A stretch of DNA of 64,000 nucleotides from Symsagittifera roscoffensis (Eukaryota; Xenacoelomorpha; Acoela; Convolutidae), in assembly GCF_963678635.1 (NCBI RefSeq), contig NC_087064.1:67139548-67203547 (forward strand). The letters are read 5' to 3'. Shown in pieces: positions 22,960-33,912 of this stretch (the stretch's first letter is position 1; every line of letters starts with the position of its first letter). The notes under the pieces were generated by a model. It was not told the DNA's origin. It was given only the letters and a program-made list of their open reading frames with translations, and ran no database searches. Made by a program: the position numbers and the translations under genes.

Positions 22960-23675
22960 ATCGACTCACTCCAGAATATAAATGGCATCATACTACATTG
23001 CTATATCCTTCTAAATTTTTTCACTAATCTGCACTTTGAGGATATGACTTAACATAAAATATTTTATTCTGACTTCCAACGTCATTGCCCTGACTTGAAA
23101 TTTTTCTCCTAGGTTTTAAAAGGTGTTGGTTTGCAGGACAGTCTTGCCAACCAACAAGCTAAAATTATCCTACTATGCTTCTTCCCTTCGGAAATTTTAG
23201 TTGTTATTGTCCTGAATATTAAAATTAAGGAACTCTGTCGTTAGAAAGAACAATGAAACAATCTCCCTCTTCAAGAGATTACCCAAGCGTTTCATGTCAC
23301 CACAAAGTCATCAGTTCTCCTAGTTGATTAAAAACAGTCATGCAGGCTGGAATATTTAAATATACTCTTTACTCAAGCCTTTCTAAATAAATAGTAAGTG
23401 TCTCTAAAGCCACTTACTAAAATCAAAATGCAAATTTATAAATGCAACAAATTCTTTTATGTTCAAAACTCAACTAAGTGTTTCAGTTTTCAATTACAAC
23501 TTGGTTGCTTAGTTTCTCATTTGAGTTTTCGTCACACACATAAAACAATTCTGAGTTTTAACTCCTTCTCTTTTGTCACTTCTTTGTTTCTTCCTTTTTC
23601 GTCGTTTAGAAGTTCTAAAACTTCTAAGTTTTTCTAATTTCGTTTCTTTTTGCATCTTGTCTCTACGGCCATTCG
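22960..23675. other. Spacer downstream of ORF2 copy B
   Basis: A non-coding stretch aligned with 19,924-20,640. No promoter or RNA gene recognised. Confidence 0.55.
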
Positions 23676-26600
23676 TCAATTTTCCGTCTCCTCCTCCTGT
23701 GACGTTGACTCTGCACTTTCAGTTTCTGTGCCTTGCAACACATCGTTAGCTATTCTGACGCTGTTGGAAGCAGTCCTCCAACACTTCTGCTCTTCTACCC
23801 TCTGTTCACAACAAAGTAGGGGATCCACGTTAGATTCTCTGTTCCTGCAGAAGCTGTTGTGGAGACACAACGTCACGTTTCTCTCCAAATCTTCCTTCAA
23901 CATCTCTTCTTTTTCCTTTCCACTACGTTCACTTGTCCTGGAAATTCTTCTCACCGCGGTGGTCACTGCATTCCGATGAGTCACGAAAGCTCGCTTGAAA
24001 GCTCCTGCCCCAATGTTCAGCTGATACCCATTGTACACTCTGCCGTGCTTCGACATATGGGCTCTAAACCATGTTGGCTCTAAACCATGGCATCAGTCGT
24101 CTTCTTGCCCATATCTTTTTCACTTCCATAGGAATGTTCAGAATCTTGCACGTTGTCTCAAAAAGATCTAAATCTTTTAGACAATCCAATTTCTGCAATT
24201 GTTCTTTCGTCGGTGCCTCCTGTCTATTTTTCTCCTTCACATGAGCTTCCAGCCATCGTATCGCCATCATAACTCCCACTATCACTACTTTTATGGGCCG
24301 TGATGAGTCTGTTAAGCTCATGGAGAGCAGCTCTCTGCAATTCCAGATCAACACCAGATTACTACGTTCGGGGTACCACCATGTTGGCAGCAAGCAATGG
24401 CAACGAAACTCATCATGTGTCAACATGATGCTCCTCCAATTACGCTTTCCCGAAGCTTCCAGTAATGGTTCTACTTCCACCATCACTCGGTGGACTTCAT
24501 CATTCTCGTCTACTGTATTGTAATCTGTAACTGTTGATCCTCTCTGTTTCTGTCTCTCAAAGTCACTGAAGTTCCCACTCACGTATCCCATGAACTTCCT
24601 CTCCAGTATTGATTCCAACTCCTCCTTTGTTCTCTCTGGAACTGCTGAGAATATTTTACACAGTAACTCGTAAGATTTTTCCGACATTCTCGTTAGTCTC
24701 ACAAACTTTGGCACTGAGAAGGCATGATCCACGATCGTTCTCGTGCTCTTTACATCCACAGCTACAAAATGTACCGGGTATCTGCTCTTGCACATTGGAG
24801 CTAATGTCGATCCCACCAAATATCGTGCTCCTGATGTCTACGATAAGTTTCACTGTGTCGGATGTTCATTTTTGTCTCGATCGCTTCCCTCCATTTTCCT
24901 ATGTCCTTTTGCTCAGTTTGCAAAACTCCTGGGATTACTTCTACACTGATGGCGGTGACCATCTCATATTTCTGTTCTAGATTCAATGTGACTCTAAAGA
25001 ACCAAATATGCTGTAGAATCCTAGTGCAGTCACTAGATTCACCTCGGTTTGTCCATGGCAACCTGCGATCAATTCCGTTTCCGTCCTTGCTTTCATCATA
25101 ACATTCCCAAACAATATCGGCAACTGCTTGTGTTTTCTCTCTAGGGTTTTCACGCAATCCAGACTTCCACAAACGTGACCTTCCAGTCCACAGACTTCTG
25201 CCAGACAGCTACCAGGTTTGACCCAGTCTTCTGGTCCCCAGCCAGGCAACTCCCCTTTGTCTTCCCCGTTGCTCCTAGAGGCTGTTGTCAACACATTATA
25301 TATGATGTTCAGGTCACGCAAGTTACAGTCTGCAATTAGTTCCCTCTGCACGTCTTGTGTCGCTCGTAGTATCGAGTCAGCATTGGGACTAGGACACCAT
25401 GATGGTCTCATCAGTTCCCACACTACCATCAAGCTCGTTCTCAGTAATTCATCTGAGAATCGCAATCCAAACTCCACTCGTTTGTCGGATTTTGGCACGG
25501 AGGGTGCAGTCACCTTTCCTTCCAAGACTAGTCTCAACTTGGTCTGCGGATTAGTAGCGCTTTTAATCATTGCAATTCTCGACGTCCAGAACCTTAGCAA
25601 CACTGCTTGCTTGTAATCAAATAATAGCTAATAAAACTAATGTCTTCACTCAGGAAAGGGTTGTACGCTATCCCTATGACTCCGGACACATAGCTGTATG
25701 ACTTCTTTCTGATCGGTCCACAGTACTCACTGGATTTCGGCCGTGCCGCCATAGATTATTTAGTGAGTCTCAGCTCCTTTTTTGAGAATCTCATGATTTC
25801 GTCTATTTTTCTCATGGGTTCTAGCTCTTCAGGTTCTTTCATATTCACCCTCATTGGCTTGCTCTGATGCATATCCAGCAGAGCTAGCAAGAGTAAGGCT
25901 ATTGCTCGTTCATCGCCCTCCCTCAGCATCCTGACACAGGTGTTCAATGCTGGCACTGAAATCTGCTCTATCAGGAATCGAATGAAACAGAGAGCGTCTC
26001 TCCGCTTCGCGCACGCTACTGCCATTCCTTCCTGGATTATCAGATCCCTCAGGTTCGTCATCAGGAATACCTTTTCTTCTTTTGACCTTTTGCTTTCTTC
26101 TGAATCATATTCCCCGCGAGTTAGTCCCATCATGCACCAGGCGAACCTCAGTTGTAATTCGGTTCTCACGTAAGGTACTGCCATGAGAGCGTGTATTCTC
26201 GGCGTAGTCCTCATTTCCTCTTCAAAGTACCTCAACACCACTGCTCTCCATGGAAGGCTCACTAATTACTCATTCGTTTCCGCCTGCATCTCAGACGACG
26301 CTAGAGTCCCGTACGCCTTCTGTTTGAGGGTGGTGCCTTGCAATATCGTCTCCAGATAACCTTCCATGGCACTCTTGTCTTCCAGAGCCATCACATATCC
26401 TCTAGCCGAGTTTCGCTATTCCAACATCTCGATGTATCCACCGGCGGGTTCATCTATTGACACAGTCTCTGACACTGTCAGTCGGTTATACTCCACTGGT
26501 ACTAGTTGTCCTGCGACACTTCCCTTTCCGTGGTTGATGGGAGACGGTTTAAAGTCTTTCATGGTACTTTCTCCACATTGGCTGAGTATCTCCATTTCCA

Positions 26601-29600
26601 AGGTTGCTCCAGTCAGAGTGCGGTCACTCCTTTTGGATTTGTAACCTGTTGGCTTTATCCCTGCCATGAGAATGGTTGGCACCATTGCTACATCAGTTAA
26701 CACTCTGTCCGTGCCAGGCAATTGATAATCACCTTGTCCCAAATCCATGGCCTCTTCCACTCGTTTCCTTTTCGCTGAATTGACAGCTCTTATCGATATC
26801 TCCGAATCCACCTTCGTCTTTCCTGCTCTCCTCGGTATCACATTGCTGCCTATTCTCATCTTCATCTCGTTGATCTTATCAATCACCAGTTTCGATAGCA
26901 TCGTTCCTTTCCTGGTCCTTGACAGATACACCACCTCTCGTTTATCCTCCTGCGGTGTCATCTTGATGGGAGAGTTCACTTCACTTTCGTCAGTGGTTGA
27001 GTCAATCAACAACTCACTCAATCTCCCTTCACACTCATCAAGTTTGTCGAGGACTTCCCGCATTAATGGTCGGTTGAGACCCACTTTCAAAATGGACTAG
27101 GTCCCGTAGCTCTGAACTACTTTCCAGACTTCTTCCATGAACGCCACTCTGTCCAATCTACATCCCGTCCTATTTTCATGGTCTCGGTGATGCACTTCCC
27201 ACTCTTCTTCGGGCAACGTTCCCAGGAAAGGTACTCTGGTAGCGCCTTCTATTCTTCTTCTCCTCGGTGATTCCATGAGGAGTCTTTGTTCGTTATCTTT
27301 TGAGCTGCTCTCCAGCAAAATCCGTTTGATTTCCATAAAGGCCGACGGAGGTTCCAGTGTCGAAGTGCCTTCGTCTGCTGGCTCAGCCGCTTCCAACGTA
27401 TCCGCATTATTCTCAAAGTCACTGAGGAAATTGAAATCCAGAATGGATATTTCTCCTGTCGATGCCTTGTCGTCTTCCCTATCTGCTTGATCGTTACCTT
27501 GTTGCATGGGTTCCTAAGTTCGACGGCTTCCACCCTGCCCATCATCTCCTTCTGATGTATCTTTTTTTCGAGCTTGAGGGTCCTTGCTTTTCAGTCTCGG
27601 CCCATTCCGGAAATTTTGGTATGATCAGTATGCCGGCCGATTTATCTTCCTCCTCTCCATGGACCACTTTGATTCCTCACAGCCGAAGGGTGCCAGGAAG
27701 GTTCTCGTCCGCAACGTTGCTCCCACTGTTAACCCTTGCTTCACACTGTTCAAAATCAGGGAGGCCTCAGGTAATTCGGCTCTGCCTATTTTTCTCATGG
27801 GCGCTAGGTGTAATTCCGCCCATTCCGCGTCAAACGCTCCAGGCTTCGGAGTCGCGGCGTTGCTTATTCGCCTTCTCGTCGCTTGATTCGTGTAGGCAAA
27901 TCGCGTGTACTGTAGCACGGCGGAATTCCTCCCCACAAAGTATGGATCCATCGTTTCGGCGAATTTCCCTATCCTCCTTTCATTGGTTTCAAACGCTCTT
28001 AGTCTAGGAGTTTGTACTACGGAGACTGCTCCGAGCAACATCCTTCTTATCAGAGGAAATTCAGGGATTTCCTCTGGCAGCTTTTCGTAATTCGCCCCAA
28101 TCTTTTGTCTCTTCTCTCACCTTGTGATATGTTGCAGTGAGACGAGGAACTCTGGTCATTTCACCATTCGTCTTATCATAGGGTCTTAGATTCCAGAGCT
28201 TCGGAAACACCTCGATGTGCCCTCTCTCTCTTTCTCCCATGCGATCACGGAAGTGATCGTCAAAATTGATGACTGTAATTTCTGGCACTGATATTTTCGC
28301 AAATAACAGATCTTCGCTCATGAGCTCCCGCAACACGTTCTGCTCACAACAGTTCAGCGCACTACCTTCCACTGCTGATATGAGGTTCGGGTGCAGCACC
28401 GACCTCCTGTATGCTTCCGCCTTGACACCAGGGAACGCAAACGTGACTGCTGGTCCATAAATCACTGTCACAATCTCTGTGGCTCCTCTGATCAACGCTA
28501 AGGGATCGGTCCTCATAGCCAAGCTTAGATCAGTTAGTAGGGGCATGCCCCCAACATGTCGTCTCACGTCTTCCTCCCTCTCAATCGTCTCATCCTCTCC
28601 CGTTCCAAAGCGATTTTGCTGCAAGAGATACTGGATAAGAGTGTGTCTCGGATCTCTCATCTTATTCCACGAATATGTGGCTTTCTTCACATCAGATTTC
28701 TTCACATTCTCTATCATCTGTTCCGAGTAATGTGTCAGTTTCATTAGTCCTCCCAAGTTTCCATGGGTAATCGCAATCAGTGTTAGAAGCCTATCTAACC
28801 GCAAGTTCTGGGTTCATTCGGTGAGCAGTATCACCGGTCCCTTCACAAAGCTCTCTGCTCTAAACGTCACGAACAAGGCTAGTAGTTCTACAATCGACAC
28901 TTCCACTACTGCTTGGAGGAATTCCTTTATCAAGTAACGAGAGAGTTTCGGATAGACTTTTGCCAAGAAAAACGCGGTCCATCCGGCTCCCAGCCCTTTC
29001 AGCATGCTATCAGTCCGTTTGAAGCCTTCTTCTCCCTTCACCTTCTCAGTCCAGAAAGTTTCCAGGGTAACTTGGCACACTCTGTTTACGAATTCGGCTG
29101 TCTTTTCTCCAGCATTCTCTGCCAGGTTCACCTCTTTTAACAAGTAGGCATGGATCTTCTTGATCATTACTGGGCCTTGCTCAAAAGCATCCCCACCCAA
29201 TGCCGCTACTCGAGGAGTTAGATGTAGCCACTGATTAGCCTCTGGTTTGGTTCTCAAAACCATCGCCTCCAAGTAAACTCTAGTCTCCTGGGAATTTTTC
29301 CTTATCTCTCTTTCTCCTGCTGCTTCCATTCGTCGGAACCATAGGTCGTTCGACATCGCTACGATCACTTGATGGTCGTCGCCTATTACCGGTTTCAGTT
29401 TGAGCTGTCGACTGAAGTTGGACAGTTCCAACCCCAGCACCTCGTCCAGCACCAGCATGTGTAGCGCATAGTCCTTGAATCCTCTCAATGCGTTTGAGAT
29501 GTCCGAACACACCGCACGGAGCTCAGCCCTGAGTGGTCTCAAGTTCTCCATCTCTATCATGCGATTTGGGGCCGATATGATTACATCATTTTTCCCTTCC

Positions 29601-32600
29601 GAAAGCAAGGCCACGATCGCATACACGAATTTCAGTCCATCCGGGAGATGTGCATACCCCGGAGATAGCGCGAACACTACTCTCGGTGTCGTCTTGGTGA
29701 AGGACCCCTCCTTCATCGCATCCACCACTTCACCCATTGACTCGAGGATGTCTTTTATTGCTGGCCATACGGCATTTTCTGCCATTTTAGGCTCTCTGTG
29801 TCTGCTCAGGAAACTTCTACTGTGTAGATGGTCGTTGATGCCAGCAAACACGCTTGTGATTGGGTTCATATCCGTCTGTCTTTGCACTCCGATAGCCATT
29901 GACACGGATTGCAGTAGGTCCAGATCGACCGCTGCCAATATAATGACGTCCGGCCAAAACAGGGACTTGGAAGTGTGTACGAATTCTGAATTCGCTACTA
30001 TCATTATCTTGGCCTTCCTCATTTCTGCTTTGTCGTACGCAGCGAAGATGGTCTCATCTTTCTTTATCGCTTTCAATTCGCCGTATCTTTGGGCATCACC
30101 TTCCTGATTCACTTGCTTCGGGTATACTTGTTCTTTCACATGACCTGGGGTTGTGTTCAACTGCCTGAACATCTTCACATGTTGTCCAATTGGCGCCCTT
30201 GTTACCAGAAATATTCCAGGTCTCTCTTCTCGATTCCCCTCATCGTGATTCAGTTTTACGTCTTGTAACGGTCGGGCGTTCACTGGTCCCATTGTGTTAT
30301 TAGAGGGAGTGTCCCTCTAGAACAGCAAACCTCAAGGCAGTTGTAGAGCTGAAGTTTATGCCAGCCGCTATCAACCAGTCCACTCCTGTTATCGAGTACA
30401 ATCCGCTGACCGATAACCTTGCTCCGTTAAGCATCCTCATGGCATCCGCTGCGAAGCTCACCGTCTGAAGGTTCAGTTTCATCAGGTCATCTATGTATAT
30501 GTGCCATGGAGAAGGTATTGGCCTCGACCACATTAGAGAGCTCCTGTTAGGGCGTCTTTCCTCTCGACTGGTCCTTTTCGTCTCCGACCTCGTGTCCGAT
30601 CTAGAGGTGCTGGCTGTCTCCTCCCTCGGGTTGACAGGCCCTAGTCTTCTCCTAGGATTAATGGTTCTCCTCATTGGCGCCTCTCCCAACCGATCTTGAA
30701 CGTCTGTTCTTTGACCTGGTTCGCTAGAGCTCTGCTGTCTATAGTTCGTCACGGCCGGGACCGCCCCCAAGCGTGCTTCCAGGCTAGGAAGCACAAAGGT
30801 GATAATCACTGGTTCGTTCAATGCTCCCTCCTCCTTTAGCACTCCTGTGTCAAAGAGTTCTACTTCCAACTCATCCAATCGCTCTTGGAAGACTCTGTTC
30901 AACCAAGCCTGTCCTTCTATATTATCGATGTGGATGCCGTCCGTAGTCAGCCTGGCCTGATCCATAGCTCTCAACTCATGTTCGATGTCCATGAGGATCA
31001 TCCTTCCGGCATTCCGACTTGCGAGATTCCTTAGGTTGTTATTACACCTGACCACTTATGCGTTGTGCCTTCTCCCTGTTGCAGTTAAACTCCTTGCATT
31101 CATTGGCACAGTACAAACGGTCAGTACCGCGCAGTTGAACTTCTGCCAGAGAGAGCAGTAAACAAGCACACCATCATTGATTCCCATAGTGCTTCCTCCT
31201 CATCCGAGCTTCTCGAGATGTTATTTGTCCCAACTAGGATCGTTACATTAGGGATTCTCCCTGGATTCATCAACTCCACCATCCGAAATAACTGGGCTAT
31301 CGTCGCATCTCCGAAAGCCATCACCGTGGTGATCCAGGAGGTCCTCAAGTTCGAGAGTACTCTGACTAAGCTATCTCCCAATATCAGATGCGATGTCTCT
31401 AGCGGTGGTTGCTGCAGGTTCACTGCCGGGTTCCAGGTCGCTCGATTGAAGCAAGCTCTCGGATCCGCCTCCGAAACTCCTGTGAAGTTATATTTCAACT
31501 GATTGTTCTTCTGTACATCTATTACACGTGACACTTTCTTCGCCGGCATCTTTCGTATCCTCCTCTCTGGGACCTTAGAGCTCCCCATTGGCGGCGTTGT
31601 GTGGCGAACTCCCTGTCTGGTCATCATGTTTTGGGAGAGTCGTACTCTGCCCGTATCGTCGATCGTTCCATAGGGTGCAGTCATCCCGGAACCTGGCGCT
31701 TTCTTGTTGGCGACTAGTCGTCCAGCTGTCTCTATCAGCTTCTTCACCGTTTGTTCCACGACTGGGTCACCCAAGGTGTCACTCGGGTCCGGGATCGTCA
31801 CTCAACCTGTTGTTGTCGGGGGTCTCGTTTCCGTTGTCAGACTCATCTCTCGAGGCGTCAAGAGCTCCATCGGGGACTGCCCACGAGGAATACTCCTTGC
31901 AGGTATCACTTTTTCTACGGATGTAGTCAATGCCACCCGTTCCGATTTCTCCTTGTAGTCCCGCCTCAAGCGCTCAATTTCTTCACCCTGCTTTTTGTTG
32001 CAGTCTTCAAACAATTTCTTCCACATGTCTCTGTCTTCCTTCGTAATGAGCATGGTCTTAGTCACTTCATCCAGCTCCTTCCTGGTCCTTTCCAGCTCAT
32101 CCTTCATCCCATCTAGATCTTGCATGGTTTGGTTCGTTTGAACCCCTTGCTCTACTTTCGCCCTCTTTGGTGGCACAGCTGCTCTCAGTGGTGAACCAGA
32201 CGAGGCAGCCTCGCTGTTCATTTCTCGATGCATTCTCGTCAGTCCAGGCTTGGGCTTGGAGGGCAAAGACATCTCACCTGGTTGATAAGTCCTAGAACTT
32301 CCCAATCCAGGCTCATTCGCCAAGTCACTCCCTGAGAGAGCCCCGTTTCTCCACCTCATCACTCTCATATTCGGGCGGTCTAGCACTCCTCTTTCTCCGT
32401 ATGTGCCATCAATAGGACTTCCGTGGGGCGGTCCCCACGGTTGTCATGCCCCAAGATGTTTATCAGGGCGGTCAGCAACATGACTACCTCTGGGTGCTCC
32501 AGAGCGAAGTCTCGATCCATTAGCCGACGATAGATCGCATCTACCATCGGTCCTACATATGCCTCTGCCAGGTCCATCAATTCATCCAAGTTGAAACTAT

Positions 32601-32604
32601 CCAT
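23676..32604 (-). pseudogene. ORF2 giant SGNH-domain polyprotein, copy B unit 1 (disrupted)
   Basis: From ATG 32,604 to the stop at 23,676 the minus strand encodes about 2,976 codons. In order: an acidic helical N-terminus (FNLDELMDLAEAYVG); a Lys/Glu coiled coil at about 150-240; an SGNH/GDSL-hydrolase-like domain with LGDSL (Ser at 31,370-31,372, about residue 412), GTNN, and DGIH (about 558-561); a Pro/Arg-rich linker; a second SGNH-like block with ANS and GIND (about 870-925); unrecognised regions; and a C-terminal domain with a C-x4-C-x4-H-x-C-x4-C cluster. Stops: TGA 31,802, TAA 31,056, TGA 28,814, TGA 27,542, TAG 27,097, TAG 26,416, TAA 26,266, TAA 25,756. Single-base shifts lie near 32,385, 31,130, 30,310, 28,060, 27,630, 25,000 and 24,820. 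Text continues across each, so introns are unlikely. Near 24,060 unit 1 has 34 nt replaced by a 14-nt duplicate of adjacent sequence. SGNH enzymes are esterases or lipases. The substrate here is unknown. Confidence 0.8.
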
Positions 32605-32987
32605 TCTCTTTCCAGGTTTTGATTCGATTTGATTCACGGTTTGACTCAAGTGAGCAATTAAATGATCAATCAGGATCTAGAAGAGAGGTTACGAATATCA
32701 CACTTGTCAGTTTCACTTTAACTTCGTTAAAATTTATTTAAAACAGCCAGATAAAAAAATTTTGTTCCTAAAATTTATTATAATCAATCGGTCTCTAAAA
32801 ATTTGGAATTCGACCTAACTTTGGATCTATTCCTAAGATCGTTATTCAGTTGTTCGTGGTCACTAACTCCTTCTTACCCAGGACTTTAATAACATAACAC
32901 ATAACATAACATAACACACATTACCTACTTTAGTCTGACACCCTCTTGCATGTCACCTTAACTCAGCCTATACTTAAGTGATATTTC
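32605..32987. other. ORF1-ORF2 intergenic region
   Basis: 383 bp between the ORF1 stop and the ORF2 start codon. It is AT-rich and includes an ACATA-type microsatellite (about 32,890-32,918). No coding frame. It could contain an internal promoter or ribosome entry signal for ORF2, but I see no specific motif. Confidence 0.5.
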
Positions 32988-33719
32988 TTATGTAAGATTA
33001 CGTGTATGAGCGCGTACAGTTCTCGAGGATGCAGTCGTCCTCTGTTCGGGTCGTACACTGGAAGCGAAAGCTCCTTCACATCCCTTTCCACGAGGAAGTC
33101 TCTCAATCTCGTCAAGGACAAGACTAGGTTTTCTGTGTCCACGTGCCGCTTCTCCTAGGTATTTTCCCGGTATCTGTGACGCCGCCGGAGGCAAGGCTGC
33201 TACGCCCCCTATTCCTGGTCTTTGCTTCCAAAGGAATTCTATGTTTTTATATTCTCTCTTAAAGTCTGCTGCTAACGCTGTCCTAAAATTTATGTCTGGT
33301 GTGATTGCTATCGCACATGTTCTTTTTGTGAGTATGAAATCGCTGTCTGTTAGTATTATGCTACTTGAATATTCATTTGGTATTTTAAAAAATGACTCAA
33401 CTACCCTTCCTATGTCAGGTTTCTTTAGTTCTTTGCCTGTTTCTGCTTCTAAATCCCCTGTCTCTCTTGTTATTCTTAATTTTTTTATTAATAAATTTTC
33501 AGTGTGGGTAAGTCCTACCCCCACTCTCCGGACAAAAATATCCATCGACGTCCCCGTCGATCGCATACCGGGTATCAAGTCGAGATTGGAAGCCGGAATG
33601 AGTAGTCGCCCCTCATGGGCAGCCCAGGAAGGATCTTCTCGTTCGGTTTTCATGTATTTTATGCTCTCACGATCTACATCTTGAATCGTGACACTGGTCT
33701 CCTTTGGCTCCGACGTCAT
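32988..33719 (-). CDS. ORF1 of the SGNH-polyprotein element (243 aa), unit 1
   Basis: An open frame from ATG 33,719 to a stop at 32,988. The frame stays open for about 34 codons upstream, but that part is antisense to a rearranged ORF2 fragment, so I choose the ATG at MTSEPKETSVTIQDVDRES. The protein is mixed charge: TEREDPSWAAHEGRLLIPAS, then a Lys/Glu-rich middle, VESFFKIPNEYSSSIILT, DFKREYKNIEFLWKQRPG, and a basic Arg/Ser-rich tail (SSRTVRAHTRNLT). No signal peptide or membrane segment. I recognise no domain. By position it is the first of two ORFs in the element. Its basic tail would suit nucleic-acid binding, but that is inference. It lacks disruptions although ORF2 next to it has many. 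Confidence 0.65.
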   Translation of the reverse strand: MTSEPKETSVTIQDVDRESIKYMKTEREDPSWAAHEGRLLIPASNLDLIPGMRSTGTSMDIFVRRVGVGLTHTENLLIKKLRITRETGDLEAETGKELKKPDIGRVVESFFKIPNEYSSSIILTDSDFILTKRTCAIAITPDINFRTALAADFKREYKNIEFLWKQRPGIGGVAALPPAASQIPGKYLGEAARGHRKPSLVLDEIERLPRGKGCEGAFASSVRPEQRTTASSRTVRAHTRNLT

Positions 33720-33720
33720 T

Positions 33721-33912
33721 TCGAACATGAGTTGAGAGCTATGGATCAGGCCAGGCTGACTACGGACGGCATCCACATCGATAATATAGAAGGACAGGCT
33801 TGGTTGAACAGAGTCTTCCAAGAGCGATTGGATGAGTTGGAAGTAGAACTCTTTGACACAGGAGTGCTAAAGGAGGAGGGAGCATTGAACGAACCAGTGA
33901 TTACCACCTTTG
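33721..33912 (+). repeat. Inverted 192-bp copy of the SGNH-domain end
   Basis: This plus-strand segment matches the reverse complement of 30,794-30,985 with a single difference in unit 1 (ATTACCACC against ATTATCACC). It encodes 64 codons including the catalytic-His block DGIHIDNIEGQAWLN. It starts two bases before the ORF1 start codon and ends exactly where LINE endonuclease sequence begins. Confidence 0.9.

Larger units (their letters stand above)
22117..33719 (-). mobile_element. SGNH-polyprotein element, copy B (near full length, unit 1)
   Basis: The most complete copy, 11.6 kb, read on the minus strand: ORF1 (33,719-32,988), a 383-bp intergenic region, ORF2 (32,604-23,676, about 2,976 codons, many disruptions), a 3' spacer, a degenerate small domain near 22,840, a 3'-side module and the 12-bp terminus at 22,117. 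The 5' edge is not defined, because an inverted piece of the element itself begins two bases before the ORF1 start codon. No RT, integrase or transposase motif was recognised. No terminal repeat was seen. Confidence 0.7.

Noticed and set aside
27462-28007. Plus-strand 181-codon open frame (and twin at 47,520)
   Set aside because: Antisense to ORF2, low-information Ser/Leu/Phe text, no recognisable domain.
29475-30107. Plus-strand 210-codon open frame (and its twin at 49,533-50,165)
   Set aside because: It is exactly antisense to the protein-like ORF2 frame and has no family features. Ser/Thr-rich text is typical of a shadow frame.
25756-32649. A compact polycistron of about a dozen small minus-strand genes with overlapping or adjacent ends
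   Set aside because: Several apparent starts are TTG or GTG, and protein text continues across every gap, either in the same frame past a stop or after a 1-2 nt shift. The SGNH domain itself is split across one such gap. One disrupted ORF explains it better.
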